A stretch of DNA of 64,000 bases from Embiotoca jacksoni. Its lineage: Eukaryota; Chordata; Actinopteri; Embiotocidae. The number at the start of each line of letters is the position of its first letter. Within the stretch, counting starts at the first letter, position 1. Under the pieces are notes generated by a model. It ran no database searches. It was not told the origin of the DNA and saw nothing but the letters and a program-made list of their open reading frames with translations. Position numbers and translations under genes: made by a program. Of this stretch, positions 48,506 through 62,400 are shown one piece after another. Location of the stretch: contig JAKOON010000012.1 of assembly GCA_022577435.1 (NCBI GenBank), forward strand, positions 11,791,585-11,855,584, in the 5' to 3' direction.

Positions 48506-51479
48506 GCTCCTTTGCAGCAACATCTGTATCATAATCAGCTTCATTTGCCAAATTTCTTCAATCTATTTACAACATACTGTATATTATCTGAATCTGTACA
48601 GAAATGGATGTCAACTGCGACTTTACTGGTTGGCATAGGCATACAATTGCAAGGTGCTTATTTTAATTTGTTTTAAGAATATTTAACTGGCTCTTAAGGG
48701 TCAAGTTCATTGAAAATCTGTTATATGAATGATTAGTGATTTTTAAAGCCCACTTCGTGTTTAAACATGTATGTTCAATATGACATAGAAACAGCTGAAG
48801 CTCACTTATCAGCAGCATATTTAATAAATGTACCATAACCTCTGCAGAAACCGTTTTGTACTACTGAACAACTCATACAGTACTACATATTACATACTGT
48901 AATTGTTTTTATCTCTAAAATATTGACACATTACACTGTAAATAGGATGTATTAAGGTGACAGTGAGAAAAGAATATCAGTGGTGAATTTGAAAGAGTTC
49001 AGAATTGGACAGATGGCTCTTGTGAGAACTTAAAATCCAACGCGAATACCTGCCTGCTCTTCCTCATGAGCATTGATCATGTTAGACGTGAACTTAATTT
49101 TCACACAGTATGCGATGGTTCTGTACTTTTAAAACTTCAGTCCTCATAGAATTTGTTGTGACTCACTCCAGCTGCTGCCATCTCTCTCTCTCATACACAA
49201 TTACACATTATAGTAAAGCTGTCAGATTACATGTTAATACGGTTTTACTTGGTGTTTGAGGTTCCCTCAAAACAAAAGTTTTCCAAACTTTTTCCATTTG
49301 ACAATAAATCTTCCCAAAGTGTTTAATTTACATATCTGCCTCTCCTCATTGCCGCGTCTTTTTCCATTCACTGTCCGACTGCTATGCTGCAGCAGCCTCA
49401 GCGTGCCACACATTATCATTTCAGAGAACACACACTGCAGCACAGATGGGTAGCATGGTCTCTTTCTGACACATGAATAGGTAAATATTTACCTTCCCAG
49501 ATTGTCTTCCTTCCACTCTCATCCCTCCATCCTTCTCTCTACACTTCCACGCCACACTCTTTTTTTTTTTCTTTTCTTTTTTTCCTTGTCCCTTTGTTGT
49601 CTTTTTTCAGGATTTTTCTGTCCCAGTGGTCTCGCCTTCATCTTATCACGGGGCCCGCTCACAGGCATCTGTTGTGCAAACACACTTGCGTACACATGCG
49701 CGTACTTTGAATATATGGCTGGCTGTGTGCGTGTGTGTGGAAACTCATACACACATAAAGCAAACAAAGAGTTGATGATAATAACACAGACAATGGTGTG
49801 TTTTATGAAGCTTAATTCATCCCATTGAGGCAGATGGGAGACTGACTGTGTGCTTATCTGGAGTTTTAATTAAAATAATTTAGCCTTAAATGAATGCCTG
49901 CTCTCTGTGTAAATCCTAACTCATGATAGCACACTAGGTCTAATGGAGGCTACTGTCTTCAGGGATGTGGTCTCTTTGCCTCTATAGAGCAGGAGGGGAA
50001 GTGACAGAGACAAATTATAAACAAACACAAATCTGTTTTTCCACCTTAATGTATTTTGGTTTAGGGTCTTTTATTCTGAAGCAACTGCAGGAATCTCAGC
50101 ATTAGTCATAAGGTTAGCGACGTGCTGTTCGATATTGAGAAAAACTAGAAAAACATTTTTCCTTTATATGTGAACATCTAATACTAAGGTATTACTTTAC
50201 TTTCCATTAAAACAGATCATTCATTCTGAGACATTGTCAAACAGAGAACAAATTAAATATTGCTCCTATCAACATACATGTATGATGCAATGTGAGTGAT
50301 GGACATTAGAGAAATTATATTTTCAATTTAAATGCTACTCGGCAGAAAATATAGAGCCTCATTTTCTCTTGCATACCTACGGTATTTAGAACCCCGGGTT
50401 TTATATTACCCTTTTGGATTCTGATTAAATGTGATCATCTGCGATCCCCTTCCTTTATCTTTATACTTTATATATAATTTATGCTTTGTCTCTCCTGTAA
50501 ATGCTGTATAATACCATCTACATACTACAGTATGTAACACCGTTTACTTCTTCATTTTTGTGGGAAAGAAAACTCTCTGATATCTTTCTCTAGTCAATAC
50601 CAAACATTAACTCTTTCCCTGTGCCGAACCGTACCACATAATGTCTCATTTGTTAGATCCCATCCTCCTCTGTCTGTTTATCTCCTTTCCACACATCTTT
50701 CTCTGTCAGTGTTTTTGGTAAGACTGAATCCAGATCTCTGTATTTATTAGTGAGATAAGTCATTTATTTTCCATGAGAATGTGTTATATCACACATGTCC
50801 TCGTTTAATAAGACAGTGCCCCATTAAGACTTACAGTACACAGGAATTTGTAGCAGCAGTTGCAGTAAAAACTATATTTAAGCTCAGCTTAACATGAAAT
50901 AGGAACAATGACTGTTTTACACGTGTTTTTATGTACTATAAAAATGTGATTTAGAATTGCATAGATGGACATAGCTGAGTTTCAGTCTTGAAGTTTTAAA
51001 AATAGCCATCTTCCTGCATCGGTTTAATTGAAAGCAAGTTGAGCTGAAATGTGATCTGTCATCGCTCTTGATTATTCTCCCCTCCTGTCTCCGTGTCTCT
51101 GGCTCTCTGTTTCTCTCACACTCAGTTTTTGAAAGGTGAACAATAACAAGATACATTTCTCCTCTCTCTTTTTAACAAGGAGAAGTATCACTGCGGTTCT
51201 TGTTCATTAGCATCAAACATCACACCTCTATCACCCTTAGATCTGGGAGAGGCAGAGGTGTCAAAATGACAGTGTGTGTGCGCATGTTGTTTTTTTTACA
51301 CTCTCAGCCTCCATCTCAGGAAGATCCACAAAAGCCAATTCACACTCGTCTCTCTCCTTGCTCTTTTTGTCAGTGTTCTATCTCCTTGTGTTATTTTACA
51401 CCCCTGGACTGAATTGTAAATTATTTTCCAGCAATAGTGTCAATTTCTTAGTGCTGCTTTGAGAATGAAAAGGACACAG

Positions 51480-51720
51480 TGGCTGCCTCTACGTCTTCAT
51501 CATCACCACCCCCACCACCAAAGGGCCGTAGCAAATTAGATAATGAAGCCCTGTGGAGATGCAAAAGACTCTTATCTATTAAGCTCAGAGAAAAAAAAAA
51601 AAACCAAAAAATGCATATTTGTTCATATTGCTAATTTTATTTACCTTCCCTCCCACTGCCATTAATGAAACAGCCTGGGGGAGTATATTGTAGCAATAAT
51701 ATGAGTTTATTCAAACTTTC
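51480..51720. promoter_or_regulatory. Candidate conserved non-coding element
   Basis: Apart from a short A run at 51590-51603, this is complex sequence with words such as gagatgcaaaagactcttat, catattgctaattttattta and tgccattaatgaaacagcct. It resembles the constrained non-coding blocks near developmental genes. By eye only. Confidence 0.25.
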
Positions 51721-52149
51721 TTTTATCCTTGTGAGAGAATAGTATTTTTGGTTAATCGATCCCATGTGCTGCAAAGAATTCTCAAATGTAGCTTTTGGAT
51801 TAAACCTGCACGCCTACCACTTTTGTACTCATGACCCTAATGTGGGTACAAGTTGGCACGGTAGAAAACCTCAGCTTCAAAAAAAGAACTACAGCTTCCT
51901 ATTTTCAGAACACTTTACTTGATTAATTATTGTAGGAGCCTACAGGCTGCAAATAGCCCTTTGTTTACCTAATAACTTGAAGGATTAAACCATGAATTTT
52001 GTGTTAAATACTCAGGGGAGTTAGAACCACTGCTTAAGGGGATCCAAGAAGTTAATTTTAATGACAAATAGAGAATTATTCATTTATTCAGGCAATTTCA
52101 CCATTCTCTGCAGTTTTTTATTTTTTTAATTTTGTTTTATTTATGTGCT

Positions 52150-52340
52150 TTTAATTTTCCATTGGGTAGTTGTCAGGCAGATCTGAGAGGTGAAGGATGC
52201 CTGTGCCCTCAGGCCATTGGTTAACATTAATGACCATCAACCAATTGGAACTCGTCAATAGGTCAGAGGTTATCATGGGGTTGCAGATGGAGGAAGTTAA
52301 TGCAATTAAAGATGCAATTTCTCTGTCGATTGCAGAGAAA
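52150..52340. promoter_or_regulatory. Candidate conserved non-coding element
   Basis: Complex, repeat-free sequence with paired CCAAT-like and ATTA words (ccattggttaacattaatg, accatcaaccaattggaact, gttaatgcaattaaagatgc) and a cagatctgag core. It lies about 1.5 kb upstream of the exon at 53830, in a run of similar blocks from 51.5 to 53.3 kb. Confidence 0.3.
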
Positions 52341-52629
52341 ATGTCTTCACTCTTTTCTTAATATCTCTGTTGATCTGTCTTTCTCTTTGTGGGTTTCTTG
52401 ATTATGCTCATGCTCATGTTGGTTTCTTGTAGTAATGTCTTGCAGTTATGGATTTTTAACAGAAGATGAAATAGTCATATTCCTATTCATGCGTTTTAGT
52501 TCATTGCAAGCTTTTTTTGTGTGTCACACTTCTGAAGCCAAGCTCTTATCGATAAAACAGAAAAAGATTGTAAAACATGAAGATAAAATAAAGGACAGAA
52601 CAGAAAGAAACCCCATTGAATGGTGAGTT

Positions 52630-52870
52630 GTCTGTTACTAATAACATCCTGGCGTCTTGTAACAGACTGTTTGCCATGTAACCCATTACATTAATGGGCT
52701 TTAGTGTCCCTTCTTTTCCATTGTATCTAAAAGCTTTGACAGACAGCTTGTAATCGATGGCATGGCATGCTTGAATTGAGAATGATTTCCAATTACTACT
52801 ATTTCCAGTCTGACTAAGGAGAAATAGACCTCTCCAGCAAATAACTGCATCCTCAAACACAATCAGTTGG
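52630..52870. promoter_or_regulatory. Candidate conserved non-coding element
   Basis: Complex, repeat-free sequence containing cccattacattaatgggctt (near-palindromic), tcgatggcatggcatgc and tttccaattactactatttc. An antisense open frame of 104 codons covers it but has no recognisable protein features. Constraint, if real, is more likely regulatory. Confidence 0.3.
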
Positions 52871-53829
52871 AAAGCCAGCTTGTCAAAAATAATTTGGATT
52901 CCACAGCTCAGAAAAATGTTGTTTCTTGTGGATTTCTCATATTGTTAATTTAGCCCTTCATAGTAATTGACAGTTACTTTAGCTGTCAAAGATGGTGATA
53001 AATGCCTTTGGGGTCAAGACCAGTCTTTGAAACTCTACGGCAACATGTCCAAATAGTGTTAATTTCATCGGCAATGTCAAGAATCTCCTCTAAAGATGCC
53101 TTGTTTTTCTGACAGGCGGTGATGACCTAGCCTTGGAGTTCTTTGACGATTCATCCAACTGCTGTCAATACAAACAAAATACATGAATGCATTCATTCCC
53201 ATACCATACTACTGGCCACAAGTAATCCAATGAGCCAGCCGGTCAATAATCAATAGCTAATGATTGGCAGCAGAGGTTACTCAACAGGTGGCTGAATGAG
53301 TCCATTGGGACAGGCTTTATTCTCTTTTCATGCTTTTGGGCCTCCAATAGTTTTTCAAAGGTACATATCAACAGTAGGAAAATGTGTTTGGATTACATAA
53401 TTCACTTGATAGTCGTTGGCGGGTTAATAAATGTTTGACTGCAAATCGTTGTGGTTTTCCATTTGTTTTTAAAAAGATGTATTATTTGTTTTCCCCAAGA
53501 GATTCCTCTAGACTCTAGAACATGGAATTTCATGGTTAGTTATGCAACAATACGATGAGCCGCTGGGCCTGACTCACTGAAGTGGTGCAGAACCAAAAGC
53601 TGTAGATTGACTTCAATATTTTTCTTTCTCGTGGTATTATTCTATTTTAATTTTGTAATGTTAACTGTTAATGTAAACTTTTATCAGGGGAAGACAACTT
53701 CCTCGCAACACCAGAGGTTAAGTGGAAATGAATGAAGGGCATGAAGCAAGTTGTTTTTAAAATGATTTTACAACCAGGAGATAACAAAAACTAAAATATA
53801 TGATTTAAAATTCCCTCTGTCTTTCTTAG

Positions 53830-54010
53830 AGTCCCTGGTGTAACCATTGCCACAGACATAATCTGTGGTTTTCCTGGTGAGACTGAGGAAGACTTCCAAG
53901 AGACGGTAGACTTGGTGAAATGCTACAGATTCCCCAGTCTCTTCATCAACCAGTTCTACCCCAGACCCGGGACACCTGCTGCCAAGATGGAGCAAGTACC
54001 AGCACATGTG
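53830..54010 (+). CDS. cdkal1: CDKAL1 internal exon: GFPGET / PRPGTPA exon
   Basis: A 181-bp exon: one base completing the split arginine codon, then 60 full codons, ending in phase 0. It reads VPGVTIATDIICGFPGETEE and then ends with INQFYPRPGTPAAKMEQ and VPAHV. D-x-I-x-GFPGET-x-x-DF and P-x-PGTPA are family-wide motifs of methylthiotransferases, lying at the C-terminal side of the radical-SAM barrel just before the TRAM domain. The acceptor is tttcttAG before 53830 and the donor is GTG|gtgagt at 54011. Between the two motifs the helix reads VDLVKCYRFPS, with a cysteine where I remember an acidic residue in mammals; this position is not a known cluster ligand. The TRAM-domain exons and membrane tail were searched for downstream and are not in the window. 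Confidence 0.95.
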
Positions 54011-57000
54011 GTGAGTGTGTACATGGGGAGATAGACAGAACTGATTTTGGCTAAAGTCAGCTGCTCGGGTGTGAAAGAAATTTGACTGCTTTAATGTGAC
54101 TGTATTGGCTGAACAACACACTTTACTTTTACACACTAAACATTATGGTTGTAACCATTATGCTTTTGCACAGATAATAACGAAAGTAACTTTAGTGCAT
54201 GACTGTGTATAATGTTTTTTAATCACAAGGAGCATTATTTGTATCAAAACAAAAAATATGAAGTGACTAACAGCAGTGTTATTCGGGGACAGCATGTAAA
54301 CAGGCATTCTTTGCTGCCAAACTCAGTGACCCTCCAGACTTCAACCGTTTTGGTCATAACCATGGCTAAACAATTTTGTGCAAATTGGTACAAATGAGTG
54401 TTTGAGTTTTGTTACTCCTGTTAGCAAAACCTATTCTACAAACATTCAGGTAGCAGCTCCCTACTTTCGCACAGCACTGACTGTCTCTGCTGCTTGTTAA
54501 AATGACAAATATGAGATCATATGTGCTGTCCCCAACTAAAGTGATGAATTGATTAGACAGGCTAAAGTAAAACGGGTCAGGTTTGTGTGCAAGCTGTTGC
54601 AGAAACAAAGTGTCATCACAGCATCATTGTCTGCTCTCAGCCTCAGATTGTTGATAAGGTAAAAGAACATCACCGTGTAAGAGCTGTACAATCAGAGTGG
54701 ACTGGGGTGTTTTGTAGGTTTAACACCTCAACTGGAGTAAAAAGTATTTTCTAGTAAAACCATCAGCCTGATTGCTTCACGTGAATTTCAGTAGTCAAAG
54801 TATCCCAGTTAAAAATGTAAATGTGTTTTCAGTAAATGAAGCTGATCAGCTTTCAGTTCTGAATCAGGATATTTAGTATTTGGAGCGAGTAGCTATTGGA
54901 AAATAAGGTGTGTCAGAATTAGTAAGCAACTCTTATTTCAGTGTGTAAACACATATTTACTCCACGTTTGATATCTTCTGCAGCTAGGTCTGTATTTATT
55001 TTTTGCTATGAATACTAAAATCTTTGAGGATGAAATACGTTTCAGATTATTCAGATTATAGATGCAGGTTGTGAACATTAATTAGGCTGCCACTCTATAT
55101 TTTTAGATGGCTCTTTTGAGTTTTTGTGATTTTGACGTTTTATTAACTTTCAAAAGTTAAACGGTGAACATAAACATGTTCATGCTCTTTGAAAAATTAT
55201 TATGACACACAATGCATTGTTGTCCTTTTCTAGGTTCAAAGTACATTTTACACTTCTTTGGTAGTCTTTTAGAGAAGTCAGGTTCTGTGTGTCTTACATA
55301 TACTGTATTTGTAATTTAAATCTTTACTGTTTACAAAACAGATGTATTCATGTTATTTTATAAATATAATGTGCCCCTTAATCTTCACCAGTGTCCTTGA
55401 AAAACAGATGTAAGTGTAGAACTTTGGCGATGTTTGCAAAACCTAAAGTACATGTAGCAAACCACCTTAGCCTTTGGTGCGACTCCTTTCAGGTCATAGA
55501 GGAAGTGTAAGCTTTGTGGTGAGTTAGCTAATCTTAATCAGGGGGTAAAAAGCGTCAGCTGACTGTGATTCATGAGTCAAAGCAGCAGGTAAAAAAAATA
55601 TTTTAAATCTCCAGCAAGCAAAAAGCATTTCCATCGAATTTTGATTTCATTCAAGTTTACAGACTCGTGAGGAAATATTTTACATTTAAGTTGAACTCAG
55701 TCATGTATATCACCTTAAAAATGGAATGAATGGAAATCAACTATAACAAACAACGTCTGAGCAGTAATACATGCCTGTTGTAAGTAAAGTTTCTGATACT
55801 GCACATGTATCATGCATACACTTTAAGTGCGCACGCTTATTTGCATGTGTATGAATCAAGGAAACATAGGCCGGCCCCCTGTCATCTAGAAATGTAAAGC
55901 CTGTTCCAGTTCTGTCATGACTTCTGCATGAATTTTAATATCACTAATCCTGAGAACCATCAAAACTGTATCTGTTTATGCGTGTGTGTATTTGTGTGTG
56001 TACAGTATATGTGTGTGTGTTACGATGCTTTGCTGTCCTTTTCAGACAGACAGACTCACATACAGCACTCAAATGAAAGCGCACAGTGTCAGTGTGTAAA
56101 TGTCTACATGAGTTAAACATTTGACGCTGGCAGGTAACTAAGAACAGAAAATCAAAATTTGATGAAAATGGAGAACATCGGAGCAGGACTGTGTTGGGAT
56201 GAGCAAACGGACTGTGATAGGATGAAACATGTAAATCAAGGCAACATGCTCCAAAATAATCTAGCTTTAAAGCTTCAATACCTCCTTTCACGAATAATTA
56301 TCTGAAATATTTATCCCTTAGCTTCCTTAGAAATCTAAATGTCATTAGTTGGACCAATAACATCTTACAGCACTAACACATTGTCCAATGGTGGTTACTG
56401 TTTCATTTAAACCACCTATTGTTCTCTGTGTAATCTCCCAAGTTGTGACAGATACCTTCTCTGGCTTTCTCTCTCTCTGCTGCCAAATGAAACTATTAAC
56501 AGCTAATGAAGCTGTAATTGTGAGTAAAGGTGTGGAAGAGCGAGAATGAGAGCACAGCATTAGCACTCGCATTTTCTTGACCTTTTGTCTCCTAGATCTT
56601 TTAAGCTAAATTATTGTTTGGCAGAGCCACAGCCATCTTTGATTGTACCTTATAGTCCCTGGTTTGTAACTGTACTTAATACTCAATTATGTTCAAAATG
56701 TTCTAATTTGCCATTTTTCCCCAACATTTTTGATGCATATATTTCGTTAAATAAGGAGCCCTAATTAGAATAAATAATTACTAATTACTGAGCATTGACT
56801 TTACTTTAGCCAATCAGCTAGAAGCAGGAACATTTGTAGTTGCTTGCACACGTCTTGCTGTTGCTTAGACCTGCTACACTAGTGTAGTATTCCATCTAAT
56901 TATGAGGATCCTGTTCCTAAAGATGTTGAGTGACATTATATGCAACAGCTCTCATGATTAAAGTGTTGCCATGATACAAATGCTAAATGTATTTGTGCTT

Positions 57001-57770
57001 GAGCCCGAAATGTTTTTCTTGACCCTTTCTTTCTTTAGTTTGACCTCCTACATATGCTGTACCCCACATTGTATGTTCTATCTCTTCTTGTACTCCCGCA
57101 CTCTTTACCATCAAAGTGTGGACTTATCTCTTTCAAGTGGAGTGTCCTCATAAGACATTCTCTTTTTTCTTCCTCTCTTCTTCCTCCTCATTCTCTGAGG
57201 AGAAGCTGAGTGTGTCTTTGAGGGATCAATCCCCAGACAACTACACTGCTGCTCCTCTTCTTCCTCTTTTTTTTTTTTTTTTTCTCCCTCTTCTTTTTGG
57301 TCTCATCTGGCTTTTGTTGTTAGTATTTTGACATCAGCACAAATCTATCCAAGGCTTCTTGCAGGCAGCTCCTTGACTCTGGCATATTATTGGGTCCTGT
57401 GAAGCATTTATATAGACAAATGAGCAGATTTTTTTTTTGAACATTTTAACTATTTTGATTGCTGGTTTTATTGTTTTTGAATGACATTGAGATTTACTCT
57501 AAACCATTCAATAAGCTTTGTGAAGTGCGGAGCAAATAATCAGAAATGCAGCCAACAAAAAGTTTTGATTTGTTTTGATCACATGGTCATTCCTGCTTCC
57601 CATGTTTAAATATGAGTTAATTGTGAGTATATTTGAGCTTGTCAGAGAATAGTAAAAGGTGAAAGAGAGTCAGAAAAATATGTTCGGGTCCCTGTAACCA
57701 GTACACCTGCTTCAGTGGTTAAAGCTGCACTCAACATCACTTCATCAGTCAGCGTGCACCTGTTTTTAAA

Positions 57771-57818
57771 CACACACACACGCACGCACGCACGCACGCA
57801 TGCACGCACACACACACA
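57771..57818. repeat. Alternating CA/CG microsatellite (Z-DNA prone)
   Basis: A CA run passing into repeated CGCA units and back to CA, all alternating pyrimidine-purine. Confidence 0.9.
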
Positions 57819-59439
57819 GCGAGTGGTGGCAACTAGGCAACATCTAAGCCATGTAGGGTCAGTCATTAATAAAGTGCACCAGATGGTTTGTCTGGAACAC
57901 AACTGTGTTGAATAGCCACAGGAGGGATGGATGGAGAACTAGATGGAGTGGGAAGGGAGGCCTGAGATAGAGAAAGAAGGTAGGGAAGGAGGAAGGATGG
58001 GAAGAAATGCTGAGAGATAGGTAGATGGAGGGAATTATGGGAGTGAGAGAGAACCACGTATAGGTAGGGCTGCCTACAATCTTCTAAATGTGACAGATCA
58101 TAGGTTAGGACGTGGTCAGTCGTACAGTTTGGCTGTGATGTCAGTGGTCAAAGTCTGTGGTTTCACTCTGTGGGAAGCAGATATGAGAGATTACAATGGT
58201 ATTTTCCCACCACTTAGTTTTAATGAGAAGGAAAGATTTTCAGACTCACCAAATTTCGTCTATTGTGTGTTTTGACCTTTCAGTTGGATTATCATAATGT
58301 AATTTTCTGCTACTGGAAAAAGTAAAAAAAAAAAATATATATATTTTCTTTGTTTTGCAAGAGCTGGTATTTCCCCCTGCACTCACTAAAATATTATTTC
58401 TCTGTAGGGATATGTTAAGTAGTGATTGATGGCTGCTTGTATATTTTGATCATTTGACCCTGCAAAAATATTTGGAAATATCTAAGAGAATAACTAAAAT
58501 ACAAATCTGAGATCGGATGAAAAATGTAATGTCAGTGTGTAGGAGAAATAATGAAGAAACCATTTTTTGCAAGTCAGATCTTTCCACACGTTGCTGCTTG
58601 AGCACCCAGGTTGCGGGTGACAGTAAATACTTACTTACCATTTAATATCTGGTCATGTCTATAATTGGTGATACTTTATTTTGATTTGATATTTGGCAGT
58701 CCGAATTCCAGCCATCACAAAACATATATTTGTTCAGAAAAACACATTGAGCAAGTGACTGCAGCAGAGAAAACACAGGGCTGGAGAACATCCACCTGTG
58801 ATGAGGTCCAGGTGTTTCATTGTGTCTGTAGGTCTAACTTATTACCAACTATAACAGATGATATATGAGAGAAGGCCGGATGTAGGGAAGAGGCAGATGG
58901 AAAGAATAGGAGACCACAGGGATGATGGGATGGAGGGAGAGAAGGGCGCATGTTCAGAGTAAAGGGATGTGAATGTTATTAGCTTGGATCTCCATAATCA
59001 TCCCCAGGTGACTAGAACTTAGCCTTGATAAATGGACTTACTGAGTGGAAGGTGTGTGTTTGGATGTCTGTTGGTAAGGACGAGTTGAGAATGAGCAGCT
59101 GCAGGAGAGAAAGAGAGAGAAAAAAAGCGATAGAGGGGGAGATTAGCTGTTCTAGTGGGACAGTGTTTTTAATTTCCCCAGGTTGTAATTGGTTAAGAAC
59201 TCTATTACCCATGAGGCACCAGTGCAGCAGCTGTCAAAGTGAAACAGCTGGCCAGCCACTAGTAGCTCCATCTTCTAGCTTCACTATCATTTATCTACGC
59301 CTGGACACACAAAAATGTGCATGGACACACACACACACACACACATAAACACACAGACAGACAGACAAATACATTCATACTTTTTCCCCACTCCCCACAT
59401 TCCAGATGAAACTCACTGGCATGCATTATCAGGGGAGAT

Positions 59440-59600
59440 AATAACACTTGTTTAAAGGCAGTCTAACAGGTTTTAAGGTTGAGTTAATGGTTAAGTTGCT
59501 GTCTGGGGCCAGGTAGGGCTGCACTTGATTAATGAGCACCTAGTCCACTAATAATGGAAGAGCTAACACACCGCATTTTAATGATAACATTTTTTGCTTG
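59440..59600. promoter_or_regulatory. Candidate conserved non-coding element
   Basis: Repeat-free block with ggttaagttgctgtctgggg, gcacttgattaatgagcac and ccactaataatggaagagc, rich in homeodomain-type ATTA words. Judged by texture only. Confidence 0.25.
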
Positions 59601-60988
59601 CCACACTCAAATGAGTTTTTTTTTTCACCTGTATAGGTCATCATGCTGTTTATTTCCTAGTTTTAACAGCCCAGAGGGACTGATAGTAACAGAGTGTGAA
59701 AAATAAAGATCTCTGTTCAGGATGTGCCATATTGTATCTTTCACTATAAAACCGGTATAATCTTAATATCAGGAATACGATTCCTATTTTTATAATGGCA
59801 ATTCGACTTATTGATGTAACTTAAGTCATAACGTTACATGGTTTGATTTAAAGTGCCTCCGTAACTTATGTGCAGCAACAGCAAGAACGGCTGAAACCTG
59901 CTGCACATTGAAGGAGTTAGTTCCAATAAGAGAAGTGTGGCAGTGCTTACAACAGATCAGATGCACATATAAATGTTAGTTTTTACTGAATATTTGAAAG
60001 CATACTGTAACATGTATGCTATAAAACTATATAACACCAATATTGTTGCAGTTATACTTTCTTTAATTTAATCAAATATTTTTTTGTATTTTGCCAAATA
60101 ACCTGAAATATTGTGACATTATTTTAAGGCAATATTGCCCACCCTGTATGTCTTTACTGATGTTACTTTACCGTGGATTTATTTAGTTAATGCTGAAGAA
60201 GGGTAATAGCGGTGAGCAAAGCAAGCACAAAAAGTTTGATTGAAAGAATTGTTTAAATGTTTTAAACCACAAGGCACTCAGTGTAATTGTTAATATCATT
60301 TCAACACTTTACTACAACTTCATCAAAAAGAGTATGCTGGTTTTAAGTGACATGAAAATTAAAACTAATTTCAAAAATGATGTTACATATAAACATTTAA
60401 GATGATTTTCCCATATTAGATACTGGATCAAATGATAAAACACAGGTTTTTGGACAGAACTTTCCTACAGAGACGCGACTGAAATCTTACCTGATATGAC
60501 TCAAAGTCTGTTGTTTCTTATTCAAAATGAGGATCAGCTTTATAACAGTTCATATGTTGAGAGTGATCATTTCCTGCTTGTGATCATGTTCTTTTCTTCA
60601 TTTATCTTATTACAGTGCTTGAGCCTGATTAGATAAGCCAAATGCAATGTTCACTTATGAACAATTTACAGTAGTTTACTTTTTTTCCATGTCAGTTATC
60701 AGCACATCTTACACATTTCCACATATTTAGAAAATGATATGTCAGTGACCTATGCAGAGAGAAAGAAGTCACAAACACCACAGTGTGCCCACTCTCTTTG
60801 TCATGCTTTAGGAAGTGTTAATCCTTCAGTGAAACCACCACACACACATTATGCCCAAGGTTGTTCTACTGTAGAAGTAATGTAACACTCAGGCTCTGTA
60901 GCACTAACATCTGTCTGTCATTAGGGCACATACTGGTGAGCTAGGAGGAGATTACAGTACAGGCAAGATCACTGTTACCTTGCCCAAC

Positions 60989-60989
<1 letters not shown>

Positions 60990-61019
<30 letters not shown>
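60990..61019. repeat. (CA)15 microsatellite
   Basis: A 30-base CA run. Confidence 0.95.
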
Positions 61020-61022
<3 letters not shown>

Positions 61023-62089
61023 GGCATACATTTCTACTGCCTTATGTCAGGGAGTCACGCATTCAGCACTTCTTTGAATTGGTCAAACATGAATCCATTA
61101 CATTTGAAAATATATTGTGCATCTTGTGGACAGGATTTATAACAAACCTTGACCTCATACAAAATTATGACAGTTGTAACTATAAATTCAGTCTCTTTAT
61201 CAGTACGTGCACAATTTTGGATATAGTTTTTGGTTTTTAGCTGCGGAAGCGAGTATCGAGTATCTGAAACCATTACTTCCTGGTCTAAATATTGAATCTT
61301 TTCAGGTTGTGTCATTAATCATCACTAAATCATATCTTAGTCAGGGTATTTGCTTCTCTGCATTGTGCGGGTATTCCTATAATACACAATATGCTTTTTG
61401 TAGGTTGTTTAAGCACTTTTCATAGTGTTTGCTTCTGTCTATAAAGCTCTTCGGAATTTGTGTTTGAGTACAAGTGTCTGCGTCCATGTAATGTCACGTC
61501 CCGTTAGATGCAGCATCCATCTCTGGTGACAACAACAGATGGACGTCATGATAACAACCATTGTTCATCATCACTGCGGTGACAGGTCCACAGACACGTA
61601 CACACAGTGGGTTTTGCATTGCTGGGTTGTCACTAACACAACCTCGACAGCATGCAAGATTAACTTCTCTAGCTGATGGATCACGCACACATACAAACGC
61701 ACAACAGCGAGTGGGTTTCTGGTGTTCGGACTTCACATAGAAATATATATATTTATATATATCAGCTTTTGCACACTCTTTAGTTAATCTCTTAGAATGA
61801 AAGATATGAAATAGAAAAGATAACACTGATTGGCTGAGGGGATAGCATGTCTACCTGGACCAGTGGCAGGTAAATGTTGATTTAATGTGTGAATGTTCTA
61901 GTTGTATTTTCACAACCAGGTGCAGTTTTTGTGTTTTAGTACATTTTTATAGAAACTGTTCACAAAAAAAAAAAAGGGTTTGATGACAAATTCTTTGTTT
62001 AGCTAAGTTTTGGAAGAGTATAAGTATATTTATTAATCACGTGACCTCCTGTAATCCAGATTGCCAATTTCTAGTTTACAAACTGAAAG

Positions 62090-62400
62090 CTAACACAATG
62101 CAGAGTCTGTCTGTCTCCAATTATAGAAGGCAGTGCACCCTTACAGATCATTCATGGCCTCTTTCACCATCATCTTGCTTCTAATTTGCTAGTTTGCAGA
62201 TCTCCACCTCCCCAGTGCAGCTTTCTGCCAGTAGTTCCAGATCAATTTCACAAGTAAAAGGGTCGTTCTTGCTCAAGGGCCCCCCCGACAGCAGCTGTTG
62301 TGGGATAATGAGAGCATTTCTTATTCACTTTCATTTGGCCAGCTTGGCCACTCTAGTCTGGGGATTTAAACAAGGGATGCGCACCTCCTGAACTAAAGTT
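62090..62400. promoter_or_regulatory. Candidate conserved non-coding element
   Basis: Complex sequence without simple repeats, including tgtctccaattatagaaggc, gcttctaatttgctagtttg and gggataatgagagcatttc. It stands out from neighbouring AT-rich drift. No transcription or function can be shown from sequence. Confidence 0.25.

Larger units (their letters stand above)
34382..53829 (+). other. cdkal1: CDKAL1 intron, 19,448 bp
   Basis: A complete intron from GT at 34382 to AG at 53828-53829. 34382-36200 is unique-looking; a GA array lies at 36212-36244. 37036-37089 is the second half of an inverted repeat pair, abutting a G-quadruplex motif at 37090-37116. 37117-41200 is unique-looking and AT-rich. 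41238-41262 is a G25 run followed by about 130 bases of purine-rich sequence. 42105-42131 and 43257-43313 are GT and CA arrays. 43744-43885 is a CT-rich tract, followed by a CpG-dense patch at 43981-44168. 46174-46245 is a GT array followed by a small tandem duplication. 48110-48505 is a dispersed repeat with a long A run. 49500-49620 is pyrimidine-rich. 51480-53320 is low in repeats and resembles conserved non-coding DNA. No coding exon was found. Confidence 0.9.

Noticed and set aside
57220..57240. A possible tRNA B-box-like word (gggatcaatcccc)
   Set aside because: No A box or cloverleaf can be drawn around it, and it sits in a pyrimidine-rich intron segment.
61815..61870. A tRNA/SINE-like A-box word (ggctgaggggatagcatgtc)
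   Set aside because: No matching B box, anticodon arm or SINE tail was found downstream.
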